A stretch of DNA of 39,802 bases from Mycolicibacterium septicum DSM 44393 (GCF_000455325.1 NZ_HG322953.1:604589-644390); one strand, 5' to 3'. Counted from the stretch's first letter, positions 24,719 through 35,490 are shown. The notes: generated by a model from the sequence alone, not told the origin. A program made the numbers and translations.

Positions 24719-24770
24719 CATCGGAATTTTGCGTTATTCATGTGTGGATCGCGTAACTACGCTGCGAGCT

Positions 24771-25520
24771 ATGAGCAAACTGGAAGGCAAATCAGCAGTT
24801 GTTGCTGCCGGAGCCAAGAACCTCGGCGGCCTGATCAGCACGACGCTGGCTTCGAGGGGTGTCAACGTCGCCGTTCACTACAACAGCGCTGCCACCGAGG
24901 CGGACGCCGACAAGACGGTCGCCGCCGTGCAGGACGCGGGCGTCAAGGCCGTCAAGGTGCAGGGCGACCTGACGGTGCCGGCCAACGTCGAGCGGCTCTT
25001 CGACACGGCCGTCGACGCGTTCGGCAGCGTCGACATCGCGATCAACACGGTGGGCAAGGTGTTGCGAAAGCCGTTCGTGGAAACCACTGAGGCCGAATAC
25101 GACTCGATGTTCGACATCAATGCCAAGGCGGCCTACTTCTTCCTGCAGCAGGCGGGCAAGCGGCTCAACGACAACGGCTCGGTGGTCACCATCGTGACCG
25201 CGCTGCTGGCGGCCTACACCGACGGTTACTCGACCTACGCGGGCTCCAAGAGCCCCGTCGAACACTTCACCCGGGCCGCATCCAAGGAATTCGGTGTCCG
25301 CGGCATCAACGTCAACAACGTGGCGCCCGGCCCGATGGACACACCGTTCTTCTATCCGCAGGAGACCCCGGAGCGGGTCGAGTTCCACAAGTCGCAGGCG
25401 ATGGGCAACCGGCTGACCGAGATCACCGACATCGCCCCGCTGGTGGTGTTCCTCACCAACGAGGGGCACTGGATCAACGGGCAGACCCTCTTCGCCAACG
25501 GTGGTTACACCACTCGTTAG
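24771..25520 (+). CDS. SDR family oxidoreductase with altered motifs
   Basis: This 249-residue SDR is controlled, by position, by the divergent LysR. The cofactor loop is AAGAKNLGG rather than TGxxxGIG, with Leu in place of the middle Gly; the catalytic Tyr-Lys is present as YAGSK, but the Ser expected 13 residues before the Tyr is Thr (in TIVTALLAAY). The C-terminal NGQTLFANGGYTTR is a normal SDR end. Substitution of Ser by Thr may keep activity, but weaker or changed chemistry is possible. The ATG at 24771 is supported by SDR start homology (MSKLEGKSAVV). The substrate is unknown; sugar or polyol SDRs are one possibility. It ends 12 bp before a long palindrome shared with the end of accD6. 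Confidence 0.85.
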   Translation: MSKLEGKSAVVAAGAKNLGGLISTTLASRGVNVAVHYNSAATEADADKTVAAVQDAGVKAVKVQGDLTVPANVERLFDTAVDAFGSVDIAINTVGKVLRKPFVETTEAEYDSMFDINAKAAYFFLQQAGKRLNDNGSVVTIVTALLAAYTDGYSTYAGSKSPVEHFTRAASKEFGVRGINVNNVAPGPMDTPFFYPQETPERVEFHKSQAMGNRLTEITDIAPLVVFLTNEGHWINGQTLFANGGYTTR

Positions 25521-25531
25521 ATCCGCCGACA

Positions 25532-25579
25532 AGACGCGAATGTCCCCCAAAACCACGGTTTTGGGGGACATTCGCGTCT
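25532..25579. terminator. Perfect 48-nt palindrome, likely bidirectional terminator between SDR and accD6
   Basis: Arms of 23 nt (25532-25554 and 25557-25579) are exact reverse complements around the 2-nt centre AC, giving a very stable stem whichever strand is transcribed. It lies between the convergent ends of the SDR (stop 25520) and accD6 (stop 25609), the usual place for a shared terminator in mycobacteria, where U-tails are often missing. The right arm runs into GCGTCTGCTCGCG, which also occurs at the hairpin 32488-32545. Confidence 0.75.
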
Positions 25580-25608
25580 GCTCGCGGAAGAAACTCCGCG
25601 CTGAAGAG

Positions 25609-27030
25609 TTACAGCGGGATGTTCTTGTGGCGGCCGCGCCGGTGCGGGGCCTCGGCCAGCGCCTGCGTCAGCTTGCTGCGGGTGTGCGCCGGATCGATCT
25701 TCTCGTCGACCACGCCGATCTCGATCGCGGAATCCACACCGCCGGCGATGCGCTCGTGCTCGATGGCCAGCTCCTCGTGCAGCGCCTCGCGCTCGTGATC
25801 CGGAGCGGCGGCCAGCTTGCGCTTGTGCAGGATGCCGACGGCGGCCTTGGCGCCCATGACGGCGACCTCGGCGTCCGGCCAGGCGAACACCTTGGTGGCG
25901 TTGAGCGAACGGGAGTTCATCGCGATGTAGGCGCCGCCGTAGATCTTGCGGGTCACCAGAGTGACGCGGGGGACCGAGGACTCACCGAAGGCGTGCAGCA
26001 GCTTGGCGCCGCGGCGCACCACACCGCCCCACTCCTGGTCCACGCCCGGCAGGTAGCCCGGGACGTCGACGACGACCACCAGCGGAATGCCGAACGCGTC
26101 ACACAGCCGCACGAAACGTGCCGACTTCTCGGCACTTTCGGAGTTCAGGCAGCCGCCGAGACGAAGCGGGTTGTTGGCGATCACGCCGACCGACCGGCCC
26201 GCGAGCCGACCCAGACCGACGACGATCGACGGGGCCCACTTGGCCTGGAACTCCTCGAACGGCACGCCCTCGTCGAGCAGCGCCTCGATGATCGGGTGCA
26301 CGTCGTAGGCGCGGCGGGCCGACTCCGGCATCAGCGCCATCAGGTCGGTGTCGCCTGCCTCGGCCTTGCTCCGGTCGAAATGGCCCTGCTGGCTGAACAA
26401 CCCGACCAGGCGACGGCCGCGCTCGTAGGCATCGAGCTCGTCGTCGGCGACGATGTGGCACACGCCGGACTTCTTGTGGTGAGCGTCGGGGCCGCCGAGC
26501 GACACCATGTCGACGTCCTCACCGGTGACGCTGCGCACCACGTCCGGACCGGTGACGAACACCTTGCTGTCCGGAGCCATGATGATGACGTCGGTCAGGG
26601 CGGGACCGTAAGCCGCACCGCCGGCGGCGAAGCCGACGACCACCGAGATCTGCGGGATGTAGCCCGACGCCCGGATCATCGCCTCGAAGACCAGGCCGAC
26701 CGCGTGCAGCGCCTTGACGCCCTCGGCCAGCCGGGCGCCGCCCGAGTGCCAGATACCCACGATCGGGCTCTGCTCCTCGATCGCGGTGTCGTAGGCGTTG
26801 ACGATGTGTGCACAGCCCTCGATGCCCATGGCACCGCCCATCACGGTGCCGTCGGTGCAGAACGCCACCGTACGAACACCGTTGACGGTGCCGGCCGCGG
26901 CCAGCACGCCGGAGCGGTCCCGCTCGTGCAGCAGCTCGACGCTGCCGTCGTCGAAGAAGGTCTGCAGGCGCAGCAGCGGATCGCGGGGGTCGAGCGATTC
27001 AGCGGCAGCTTCGGGGGCCATGATCGTCAT
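25609..27030 (-). CDS. accD6: Acyl-CoA carboxylase beta subunit AccD6
   Basis: This 473-residue carboxyltransferase subunit has the same length as in M. tuberculosis. It moves CO2 from biotin on the alpha subunit (AccA3, encoded elsewhere) to acetyl-CoA, giving malonyl-CoA for FAS-II. Typical crotonase-fold features are the glycine-rich CoA-binding stretch CTDGTVMGGAMG, GIWHSGGARLAEG, and in the C-terminal half VDVPGYLPGVDQEWGGVVRRGAKLL and KIYGGAYIAMNSRSL. A strong AAAGGAGA site precedes ATG 27030 by six bases. It is the last gene of the fabD-acpM-kasA-kasB-accD6 operon, 48 bp after kasB, and ends at the palindromic terminator. Confidence 0.96.
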   Translation of the reverse strand: MTIMAPEAAAESLDPRDPLLRLQTFFDDGSVELLHERDRSGVLAAAGTVNGVRTVAFCTDGTVMGGAMGIEGCAHIVNAYDTAIEEQSPIVGIWHSGGARLAEGVKALHAVGLVFEAMIRASGYIPQISVVVGFAAGGAAYGPALTDVIIMAPDSKVFVTGPDVVRSVTGEDVDMVSLGGPDAHHKKSGVCHIVADDELDAYERGRRLVGLFSQQGHFDRSKAEAGDTDLMALMPESARRAYDVHPIIEALLDEGVPFEEFQAKWAPSIVVGLGRLAGRSVGVIANNPLRLGGCLNSESAEKSARFVRLCDAFGIPLVVVVDVPGYLPGVDQEWGGVVRRGAKLLHAFGESSVPRVTLVTRKIYGGAYIAMNSRSLNATKVFAWPDAEVAVMGAKAAVGILHKRKLAAAPDHEREALHEELAIEHERIAGGVDSAIEIGVVDEKIDPAHTRSKLTQALAEAPHRRGRHKNIPL

Positions 27031-27078
27031 AAAGGTCTCCTTTAGTGGAAAGCTCTGGGTCGCCGTAGTTGTGGAGTC

Positions 27079-28332
27079 TCAGTACTTCCCGAAGGCGAGC
27101 GCGACGTTGTGCCCACCGAATCCGAACGAATTGTTGATCGCGTACTTGAAGTCGCCTTGCCGGGGGTCACCGGCCACCACGTCCAGATCGATCTCCGGAT
27201 CGAGGTTGCGCAGGTTGAGCGTCGGGGGAATGACGCCGTCCCGCAGCGCCATGACCGTCAGGATGGACTCGACCGCGCCGACCGCGCCGACCGAGTGTCC
27301 GAGAGCGGACTTGGGCGCGTAGACAGCGGGCACGTGGCCGCGCATCGCGTTGTTGATCGCTTTCCCCTCGGCCACATCGCCGACGCTGGTGCCCGTGGCA
27401 TGCGCGTTGATGTGATCGATGTCAGTGGGTTCCAGGCCCGCCAGTTCGATGGCGCGGGTCATGGCGTGACCAGCCTGCTCGCCGTTGGGGTCCGGCGCGA
27501 CGATGTGGTAGCCGTCCGAGGTGACGCTCGCGCCCATCAGACGGCCCAGGATGTTGGCGCCGCGCGCCTTGGCGTGCTCCTCGGTCTCGATGACCAAGAG
27601 GGCGCCGCCCTCGCCGAACACGAAACCGTTGCGGTCCTTGTCGAACGGGCGGCACGCGCCCGCCGGGTCGTCGTTGGTGTTCGACAGCACGATGCGCATC
27701 TGCGCGAAGCCGGCGATCGGCACGGCCTCGATCTTTGTCTCGACGCCACCGCAGATCGCGATGTCGGCCTCGCCGAGCACGATCTGGCGCCAGGCGTTGG
27801 CGATGGCCTCGGAACCGGAGGCGCAGGCCGAGATCGAGGTACACACCCCGGCCTTGGCCTTGCGGTCCAGCCCGACAGCCGCTGCCGCACCGTTGGGCAT
27901 GTACATCTGCACGACCAGTGGTGACACTGCGCGCAGGCCCTTGGTCCTCATGCCGTCGTAGGCGAACACGAGTTCCTCGGAGGAACCCATGCCGGTGCCG
28001 ATGGACACCATGAGGCGACGGGTATCGACCTCCGGGGAGCCTGCGTTGGCCCAGACCCGGCGGCCGATCACCGTCGACATCTTTTGCAAATATGACAACC
28101 GGCGCAGTTCGACCCGCGTCAGCTCGTGATCGAAGTCCTCAAGAAGATGCCCGCCGATGCGAACCGGCAGGTCGTACTCCTCGACGAACGAATCGGTGAG
28201 AGTGCGGATGCCACTCTGACCGTCGAGCAGCTTCTTCCAGGTGCTTTCAGCATCGGTTGCCAGCGCCGTTGACATGGCTACGCCGGTGACAACCACATTG
28301 GGAAGACCATTCCCAGTGGACAATCCCGCCAT
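27079..28332 (-). CDS. kasB: Beta-ketoacyl-ACP synthase KasB
   Basis: This 417-residue condensing enzyme is the second FAS-II ketosynthase, extending meromycolate chains to full length. The catalytic Cys170 is in SISACASGSEA; His311 (INAHATGTS) and His346 in PKSALGH complete the Cys-His-His triad with Lys341. The thiolase fold and NNSFGFGGHN gating motif near the C-terminus are complete. It is distinguished from KasA by its position next to accD6 and by residues such as IEAVPIAGFAQMRI. A 77-bp spacer with a hairpin separates it from kasA, so it is less tightly coupled than the other genes. A GGAAGGAAG site lies about 12 bases before the ATG. Confidence 0.94.
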   Translation of the reverse strand: MAGLSTGNGLPNVVVTGVAMSTALATDAESTWKKLLDGQSGIRTLTDSFVEEYDLPVRIGGHLLEDFDHELTRVELRRLSYLQKMSTVIGRRVWANAGSPEVDTRRLMVSIGTGMGSSEELVFAYDGMRTKGLRAVSPLVVQMYMPNGAAAAVGLDRKAKAGVCTSISACASGSEAIANAWRQIVLGEADIAICGGVETKIEAVPIAGFAQMRIVLSNTNDDPAGACRPFDKDRNGFVFGEGGALLVIETEEHAKARGANILGRLMGASVTSDGYHIVAPDPNGEQAGHAMTRAIELAGLEPTDIDHINAHATGTSVGDVAEGKAINNAMRGHVPAVYAPKSALGHSVGAVGAVESILTVMALRDGVIPPTLNLRNLDPEIDLDVVAGDPRQGDFKYAINNSFGFGGHNVALAFGKY

Positions 28333-28388
28333 ATTTGCTGTGTTCTTCCTTCCGTGCTTTCCCTCGGTGGGTGCCGTCGGGGTTACCT

Positions 28389-28408
28389 ATCGGGTTTGTT
28401 TACCCGAT
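28389..28408 (-). terminator. Intercistronic hairpin directly after kasA
   Basis: ATCGGGT (28389-28395) and ACCCGAT (28402-28408) are perfect 7-bp complements around a 6-nt loop. In the leftward transcript the stem begins one base after the kasA stop. It may be a partial terminator, a processing site or a 3'-protecting structure that sets the KasA to KasB ratio; which of these is unknown. Confidence 0.55.
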
Positions 28409-28409
28409 G

Positions 28410-29660
28410 TCAGTACTTCCCAAAGGCCAGAGCCACATTGTGGCCACCGAATCCGAACGAGTTGTTGATGGCGTACTTGTAGTCGCCATAACGAGGCTCG
28501 CCCGCAACCACATCGAGATCGATCTCAGGATCCGGTGTCTCATAGTTAAGCGTCGGGGGGATGACCCCGTCGCGCAACGCGAGGACCGTCAACACCGACT
28601 CCAGCGCACCGACTGCACCGATCGAGTGGCCCAGCGCCGACTTCGGCGCGTAGACCGCTGCGTTCTCGCATCCGGCAACGCGGATGGCGTTGGCCTCGGC
28701 GGTGTCACCGATCGGGGTGGCCGTGCCGTGGGCATTGATGTGGTCAATGTCCTTGGCTTCCAGACCCGCGGTTTCCATCGCCCGCTTCATCGCGGCACCG
28801 GCACGCTGACCGTTGTCCGCGGGAGCGACCATATGGAACGCGTCCGAGGTGATACCGGCACCCAACACACGGGCCAGCGGCTTGGCGCCACGGGCCAGGG
28901 CGTGTTCCTCGGTCTCGATGATCATCATCGCGCCGGCCTCACCGAACACGAAGCCGTCGCGATCCTTGTCGAACGGCCGCGACGCACCGGCGGGATCGTC
29001 GTTGCGGGTCGACATGGCACGCATCATCGAGAACGCCGCGATGGGCAGTGCCTCGATGCCGCCTTCCACACCGCCGACAACAGCGAAGTCCGCGTCACCC
29101 ATCACGATCTGTCGCCAGCCATGCGCGATGGCCTCGGACCCTGACGAACACGCCGACACCGGGGTGATGACCCCGGCGCGGGCGCCCAGCTCCAGGCCGG
29201 CAACCGCAGCGGCGCCGTTGGGCATGATCATCTGAACGGCGAGCGGGCTGACCTTGCGGATCCCGCCCTCGTTCATCGCGTCGTAGGTCTCGACGATCTT
29301 CTCGCCGCCACCGAGACCGGTGCCGATCACGACCGAGAACCGGTCGGGATCGACCTCGGGTGCGCCTGCGTTCTTCCACAGGCGCCGGGCCAGCACCAAC
29401 GACATGCGCTGCACATAGGAATTGCGGCGCAGCTCGATGCGGGTCAGGTGGCTGTCGACGTCATCGACCAGGTGACCACCGATACGCACCGGGAGGTCCC
29501 ACTTGGTGACGAAGTCGTCGGTCAACTCACGGATGCCGCTTTCTCCGGCCAGGAGGCCCTTCCACGTGCTCTCGATGTCAGCAGCGAGCGCCGTGGTGGC
29601 CTCCACGGCAGTCACCACGACGTTCGGGAAGCCTCCGTTAGCAGTGGAAGGTCTGGTCAT
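28410..29660 (-). CDS. kasA: Beta-ketoacyl-ACP synthase KasA
   Basis: This 416-residue essential FAS-II elongation enzyme matches M. tuberculosis KasA in length and residue numbers: Cys171 (SACSSGSEA), His311 (INAHGTAT), Lys340 and His345 (PKSALGH) and the gating Phe404 in NNSFGF. It condenses malonyl-AcpM with acyl-AcpM to lengthen mycolic acid precursors, and is the target of thiolactomycin-type inhibitors. ATG 29660 overlaps the acpM stop by four bases (ATGA), so acyl carrier and synthase are translationally coupled. A hairpin follows directly after the stop. Confidence 0.96.
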   Translation of the reverse strand: MTRPSTANGGFPNVVVTAVEATTALAADIESTWKGLLAGESGIRELTDDFVTKWDLPVRIGGHLVDDVDSHLTRIELRRNSYVQRMSLVLARRLWKNAGAPEVDPDRFSVVIGTGLGGGEKIVETYDAMNEGGIRKVSPLAVQMIMPNGAAAVAGLELGARAGVITPVSACSSGSEAIAHGWRQIVMGDADFAVVGGVEGGIEALPIAAFSMMRAMSTRNDDPAGASRPFDKDRDGFVFGEAGAMMIIETEEHALARGAKPLARVLGAGITSDAFHMVAPADNGQRAGAAMKRAMETAGLEAKDIDHINAHGTATPIGDTAEANAIRVAGCENAAVYAPKSALGHSIGAVGALESVLTVLALRDGVIPPTLNYETPDPEIDLDVVAGEPRYGDYKYAINNSFGFGGHNVALAFGKY

Positions 29661-29953
29661 TCCGAGCCAAACTTCTCGCGCAGGGCGGCGGCGGCCTCGG
29701 GGTTCTCTTCTTCGAGCTTCTGGATGTAGGAGACGACGTCACCGACGGTGCGCAGGCCGGCCAGATCCTCGTCGGGGATCTTCACGCCGTACTTGTCCTC
29801 GGTCTGCACGGCGATCTCCACCATCGACAGCGAGTCGATGTCCAGGTCGTCGACGAACGACTTCTCGGGGGTCACCTCGGACGGCTCGATGCCGGTGACC
29901 TCTTCGATGATCTCTGCGAGACCGGCGATGATTTCTTCTTGACTGGCGGCCAC
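29657..29953 (-). CDS. acpM: Meromycolate extension acyl carrier protein AcpM
   Basis: This 98-residue acyl carrier protein carries the phosphopantetheine attachment serine in DLDIDSLSMVEI. The core is nearly identical to M. tuberculosis AcpM, but the chain ends after about 98 residues with EAAAALREKFGSE; the roughly 15-residue longer tail of the M. tuberculosis protein, as I remember it, is absent, as in fast growers. GTG 29953 is chosen because AAGGAG is six bases before it and the sequence MAASQEEIIAGLAEII fits known starts. It lies between fabD (107-bp gap) and kasA (4-nt overlap). Confidence 0.95.
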   Translation of the reverse strand: MAASQEEIIAGLAEIIEEVTGIEPSEVTPEKSFVDDLDIDSLSMVEIAVQTEDKYGVKIPDEDLAGLRTVGDVVSYIQKLEEENPEAAAALREKFGSE

Positions 29954-30018
29954 AATGGCTCCTTCTTGTTGTTGACACTGCCCTCCGGGTGCGGAGGACA
30001 TTTCGGGACGTTCGGTTT

Positions 30019-30048
30019 TTACTGCGTTATTCGTTACTGCGTTATTCG
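30019..30048. repeat. Tandem 15-bp direct repeat between fabD and acpM
   Basis: TTACTGCGTTATTCG occurs twice head to tail (30019-30033 and 30034-30048) with no mismatch, and the flank TTCGGTTTT also recurs on either side. The patch is AT-rich within very GC-rich surroundings and lies in the 107-bp gap before acpM. It could be an internal promoter or binding site, or replication slippage. Confidence 0.7.
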
Positions 30049-30060
30049 GTTTTGCTGGAC

Positions 30061-30993
30061 TTACAGCTCGTCCAAGCCATCCAGGTCTGCGGGGGCCTTG
30101 ACCGCGCGGGTGGGTGTGCCCTTCAGTTCACGCTTGGCGATGCCGACCAGGGTGCCCGCCGGCGGGAACTCGACGATCCCGGCGCGCTCGGCGCCCTGGA
30201 AACGGTCCCGCATGGTGGCGGTGCACAGATCCCAGCGCACCGGCTTGGTCAGCTGGGACACCAACTTCTCCATCGCATCGGCGGCCGAGGCGACCGGCTG
30301 GCCGTCCGCGTTCGACAGAAGTGTCGCGGTGGGCTCCGCGGTCGTTACAGACGCGGCTGCGGCGGCGTAGCCGTCCAGCGCAGAAGCCATGTAGTGGGTG
30401 TGGAACGCGCCTGCGGTCGCCAGCTGACGGACCCGGGCCTTGGCCGGCGGATCCTCGGCGAGCTTCTCCAGTGCCGCGATCGCACCGGCGGCGACGATCT
30501 GGCCGGCGGCGTTGCGGTTGGCCGGGACCAGGTCCAGCGACTCCAGCCGGGCCAGCACCTCGGCCTCGTCGCCACCGAGCACCGCCGACATGCCGGTCGG
30601 CTCGACGGCGCAGGCCTTTGCCATCTCGGCGCCACGGGTGGCGGCCAGCTTGACCGCGTCGTCGGCGGAGATGACGCCGGCGATGGCGTAGGCGGCGATC
30701 TCACCGACCGAATGGCCGGCGACGATGGTTTCCGCGGTCGCGGGAACGCCGCGCTTGGTCAGTTCCTCGTAGGCCAGCAGCGTGGCGGCCACCACCAGCG
30801 GCTGCGTCACCGCGGTGTCGGTGATCTCCTCCGCGGTGGCGGTGGTTCCCAGACGCGCCAGATCCAGGCCGCTGATCTGCGACCACGTGGCGAGGCGATC
30901 GGCCGCGCCGGGCAGCTCCAACCAAGGGGAGAGCATGCCGGGGGTCTGCGATCCCTGTCCGGGAGCAAGCAATGCGAGCACGGGTAGAGGCAC
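30061..30993 (-). CDS. fabD: Malonyl-CoA:AcpM transacylase FabD
   Basis: This 310-residue enzyme loads malonate from malonyl-CoA onto AcpM. It has GQGSQ at the N-terminus, the nucleophile elbow GHSVGE and the catalytic His in AGAFHTHYM. It is close to M. tuberculosis FabD in sequence and slightly longer because of a short insertion near RFQGAERAG. GTG 30993 is used; another in-frame GTG at 30981 also fits and no convincing Shine-Dalgarno is visible. It is the first gene of the operon and lies downstream of the MabR site at 31060-31080. Confidence 0.95.
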   Translation of the reverse strand: MPLPVLALLAPGQGSQTPGMLSPWLELPGAADRLATWSQISGLDLARLGTTATAEEITDTAVTQPLVVAATLLAYEELTKRGVPATAETIVAGHSVGEIAAYAIAGVISADDAVKLAATRGAEMAKACAVEPTGMSAVLGGDEAEVLARLESLDLVPANRNAAGQIVAAGAIAALEKLAEDPPAKARVRQLATAGAFHTHYMASALDGYAAAAASVTTAEPTATLLSNADGQPVASAADAMEKLVSQLTKPVRWDLCTATMRDRFQGAERAGIVEFPPAGTLVGIAKRELKGTPTRAVKAPADLDGLDEL

Positions 30994-31020
30994 GTCATTA
31001 AGAGAACACTGTGAAGACCG

Positions 31021-31080
31021 TTTTGTGGGGTGTAAGAGATTATGAACCTTGTCTTATGTTTTTGTAGGTTCCCCACAAAA
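31021..31080 (-). promoter_or_regulatory. FAS-II operon promoter with MabR operator (TTTTGT-N9-ACAAAA) and second half-site
   Basis: TTTTGT (31060-31065) and ACAAAA (31075-31080) are separated by exactly nine bases, matching the palindrome that I recall for MabR upstream of fabD in M. tuberculosis. Another TTTTGTGGGG (31021-31030) is the perfect complement of CCCCACAAAA (31071-31080), so a 10-bp inverted repeat encloses about 40 bp. On the minus strand a CATAAT -10 box lies at 31039-31044 between the two, giving a predicted 5' leader of about 40 nt before fabD GTG 30993. MabR bound at the upstream site could touch RNA polymerase, while the second site lies within the leader. Confidence 0.75.
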
Positions 31081-31153
31081 GTGCATGTGATGCGACATTG
31101 CCTTCACCGCAGCGAAATCTGTCACAGCCCCTCGGGCGCCCGGTGAGCGCAGT

Positions 31154-32437
31154 TCAGGCCCGCTGTCTGGCGGAATGTGCCGGGCGGATCGCGGGTATCA
31201 CGACGGTTCCGGCATTTGGCGTGCTCGGCTGGTACGCCTGTTTGCTCAGTCTGCCGACTGTGGACGCAACGCGCAGCACGTAGGCGTCCCGCGGCACGGC
31301 GGGATCGCGGCCGGTGAAGTCGCCGATCCGTTTCAGCCGGTAACGCACCGTGTTTGGATGAACGAACAATTTGCGTGCGCAAGCTTCGATGGCGCCCCCG
31401 GAATCCAGGAACGCGTCGAGGGTCTCGGTGAGCGCCGGGCCTGCATCGGCCAAGGGGCGCATGACCTCGCTTTCCAACGCCGCGATCGCCGTCGCGTCGC
31501 CCAGCAGGGCCCGTTCGGGCAGCAGTTCGCGCGCCGACACCGGGCGGGGTGCGCCGGGCCATCCGGCCACCGCGTTCATGCCCGAGATCGCCTCGGTGGC
31601 GCTGCGGTGGGCGGCCGTCAGCGTCGGGGTTGTCGGTCCGACCACGACCGGGCCGTCGGCGAACACCGACAGCACGTCGACCAGGAAGCGATCGGTTGCT
31701 GACAGCGGGCCCGACACGATCGTCACCAGCCACGTCCCGTGGACATCGGACAAGGCCGCCCGGTTGTGGCGCTTGGTGACGTCGTGGATGTCGTCCCGGG
31801 CCAGATCCAGCCGGTCCGGATGCGGCAGGCCGACGATCACCGTGGCCGGCGCGGTGGCGTCCCAGTTCAGCGCCGCGGCCTGGGACTGCAGTTCGGTCCC
31901 GGTGTCGCCGCGCACCACCGCGTCGACGACGTTGGCCTCCATCCGCAGATCCCAGGCCCCACGGGCCTCGGCCTGATCGGCATAGGCGCTGGCCGCCGCG
32001 AACGCCAGGTCGCGGCTGTAGCGCAGGATGCCGGCCGTCAGCGCGTTGAGCTGCTCCTCGGAGCGGGCCAGCAGCGGCACCACCTCTTCGAAGAACTCCA
32101 TCGAGGTCCGCACCATCTCGACCGACTGGCGCAGGGCGATACGCCGGCGCAGGTCCTGCGGCACCACCTCGAAGGCCTGGGCGGTGTAGCTGACGTCGCT
32201 TTCCGGGTCCCGCATCCATTCGACGAAGTTGACCACGGCGGTCTGTACGACCAACTGCACGCTGGCCCGCTGCGACGCGTCCAGATCGGAGAAGAAGTCC
32301 AGACGGTCGGCCATGGCGTGCACCGCCTCGGTGGCCAGCCGGCCGGAATACTGCTTCAACCGGCGCAGTACCGAGTCGGGCACGGTCTCAAGGACCTCGA
32401 CCGTCGACTTCGGCGGAACGAACCGGTTGTCAGCCAT
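31154..32437 (-). CDS. mabR: Transcriptional regulator MabR (PucR/CdaR-type)
   Basis: This 427-residue protein corresponds to Rv2242/MabR, the essential activator of the fabD operon that senses long-chain acyl-CoA. It has an N-terminal helical sensory region, a central GGDEF-like domain in the CdaR/PucR arrangement and a C-terminal HTH around residues 350-385 (EACARKLFVHPNTVRYRLKRI). The ATG at 32437 gives MADNRFVPPKST, close to known starts. It lies upstream of fabD with a 160-bp gap holding the operator, and downstream of aceE with a hairpin between them. The C-terminal tail after about 400 is poorly conserved. Confidence 0.93.
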   Translation of the reverse strand: MADNRFVPPKSTVEVLETVPDSVLRRLKQYSGRLATEAVHAMADRLDFFSDLDASQRASVQLVVQTAVVNFVEWMRDPESDVSYTAQAFEVVPQDLRRRIALRQSVEMVRTSMEFFEEVVPLLARSEEQLNALTAGILRYSRDLAFAAASAYADQAEARGAWDLRMEANVVDAVVRGDTGTELQSQAAALNWDATAPATVIVGLPHPDRLDLARDDIHDVTKRHNRAALSDVHGTWLVTIVSGPLSATDRFLVDVLSVFADGPVVVGPTTPTLTAAHRSATEAISGMNAVAGWPGAPRPVSARELLPERALLGDATAIAALESEVMRPLADAGPALTETLDAFLDSGGAIEACARKLFVHPNTVRYRLKRIGDFTGRDPAVPRDAYVLRVASTVGRLSKQAYQPSTPNAGTVVIPAIRPAHSARQRA

Positions 32438-32487
32438 CCCTAAAAGCTACGCCAATATTCTGGTGGATTCCTCCAAGCGCTCTCCGG

Positions 32488-32545
32488 CGAGCAGACGCCG
32501 CGGTACCCGAAATGTCGCAATCCGGGGTACTTGAGCGTCTGCTCG
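32488..32545 (-). terminator. Hairpin with GAGCAGACGC/GCGTCTGCTC arms between aceE and mabR
   Basis: CGAGCAGACGC (32488-32498) pairs with GCGTCTGCTCG (32535-32545) over 11 bp; after an internal loop, GTACCC pairs with GGGTAC closer in (32503-32508 with 32525-32530), leaving a 16-nt loop. It lies just downstream of the aceE stop (32556) in the leftward transcript and before mabR, as a terminator or attenuator. The GCGTCTGCTCGCG side is shared with 25574-25586. Confidence 0.65.
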
Positions 32546-32555
32546 CGCGAAGGAG

Positions 32556-35345
<2,790 letters not shown>

Positions 35346-35490
35346 CTTCCGCTCCTTGTTAGGCGGTAACAACTGACAGTGCTTGTGGCACCTTCTATCG
35401 TCCACCCATCTTGCCGCCTCGGTGTCGCTGGGGGTGGCGCTGCGGAAGTTACCCATCAGTTGCTTTCTGAACCGGTAACGTCTGCAGATC

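Noticed and set aside
25501..27045. 514-codon plus-strand frame over accD6
   Set aside because: A shadow of accD6; it includes the palindromic terminator and has no recognisable domain.
30019..30048. Start of a CRISPR array
   Set aside because: Two units are directly adjacent with no spacers, and there are no cas genes.
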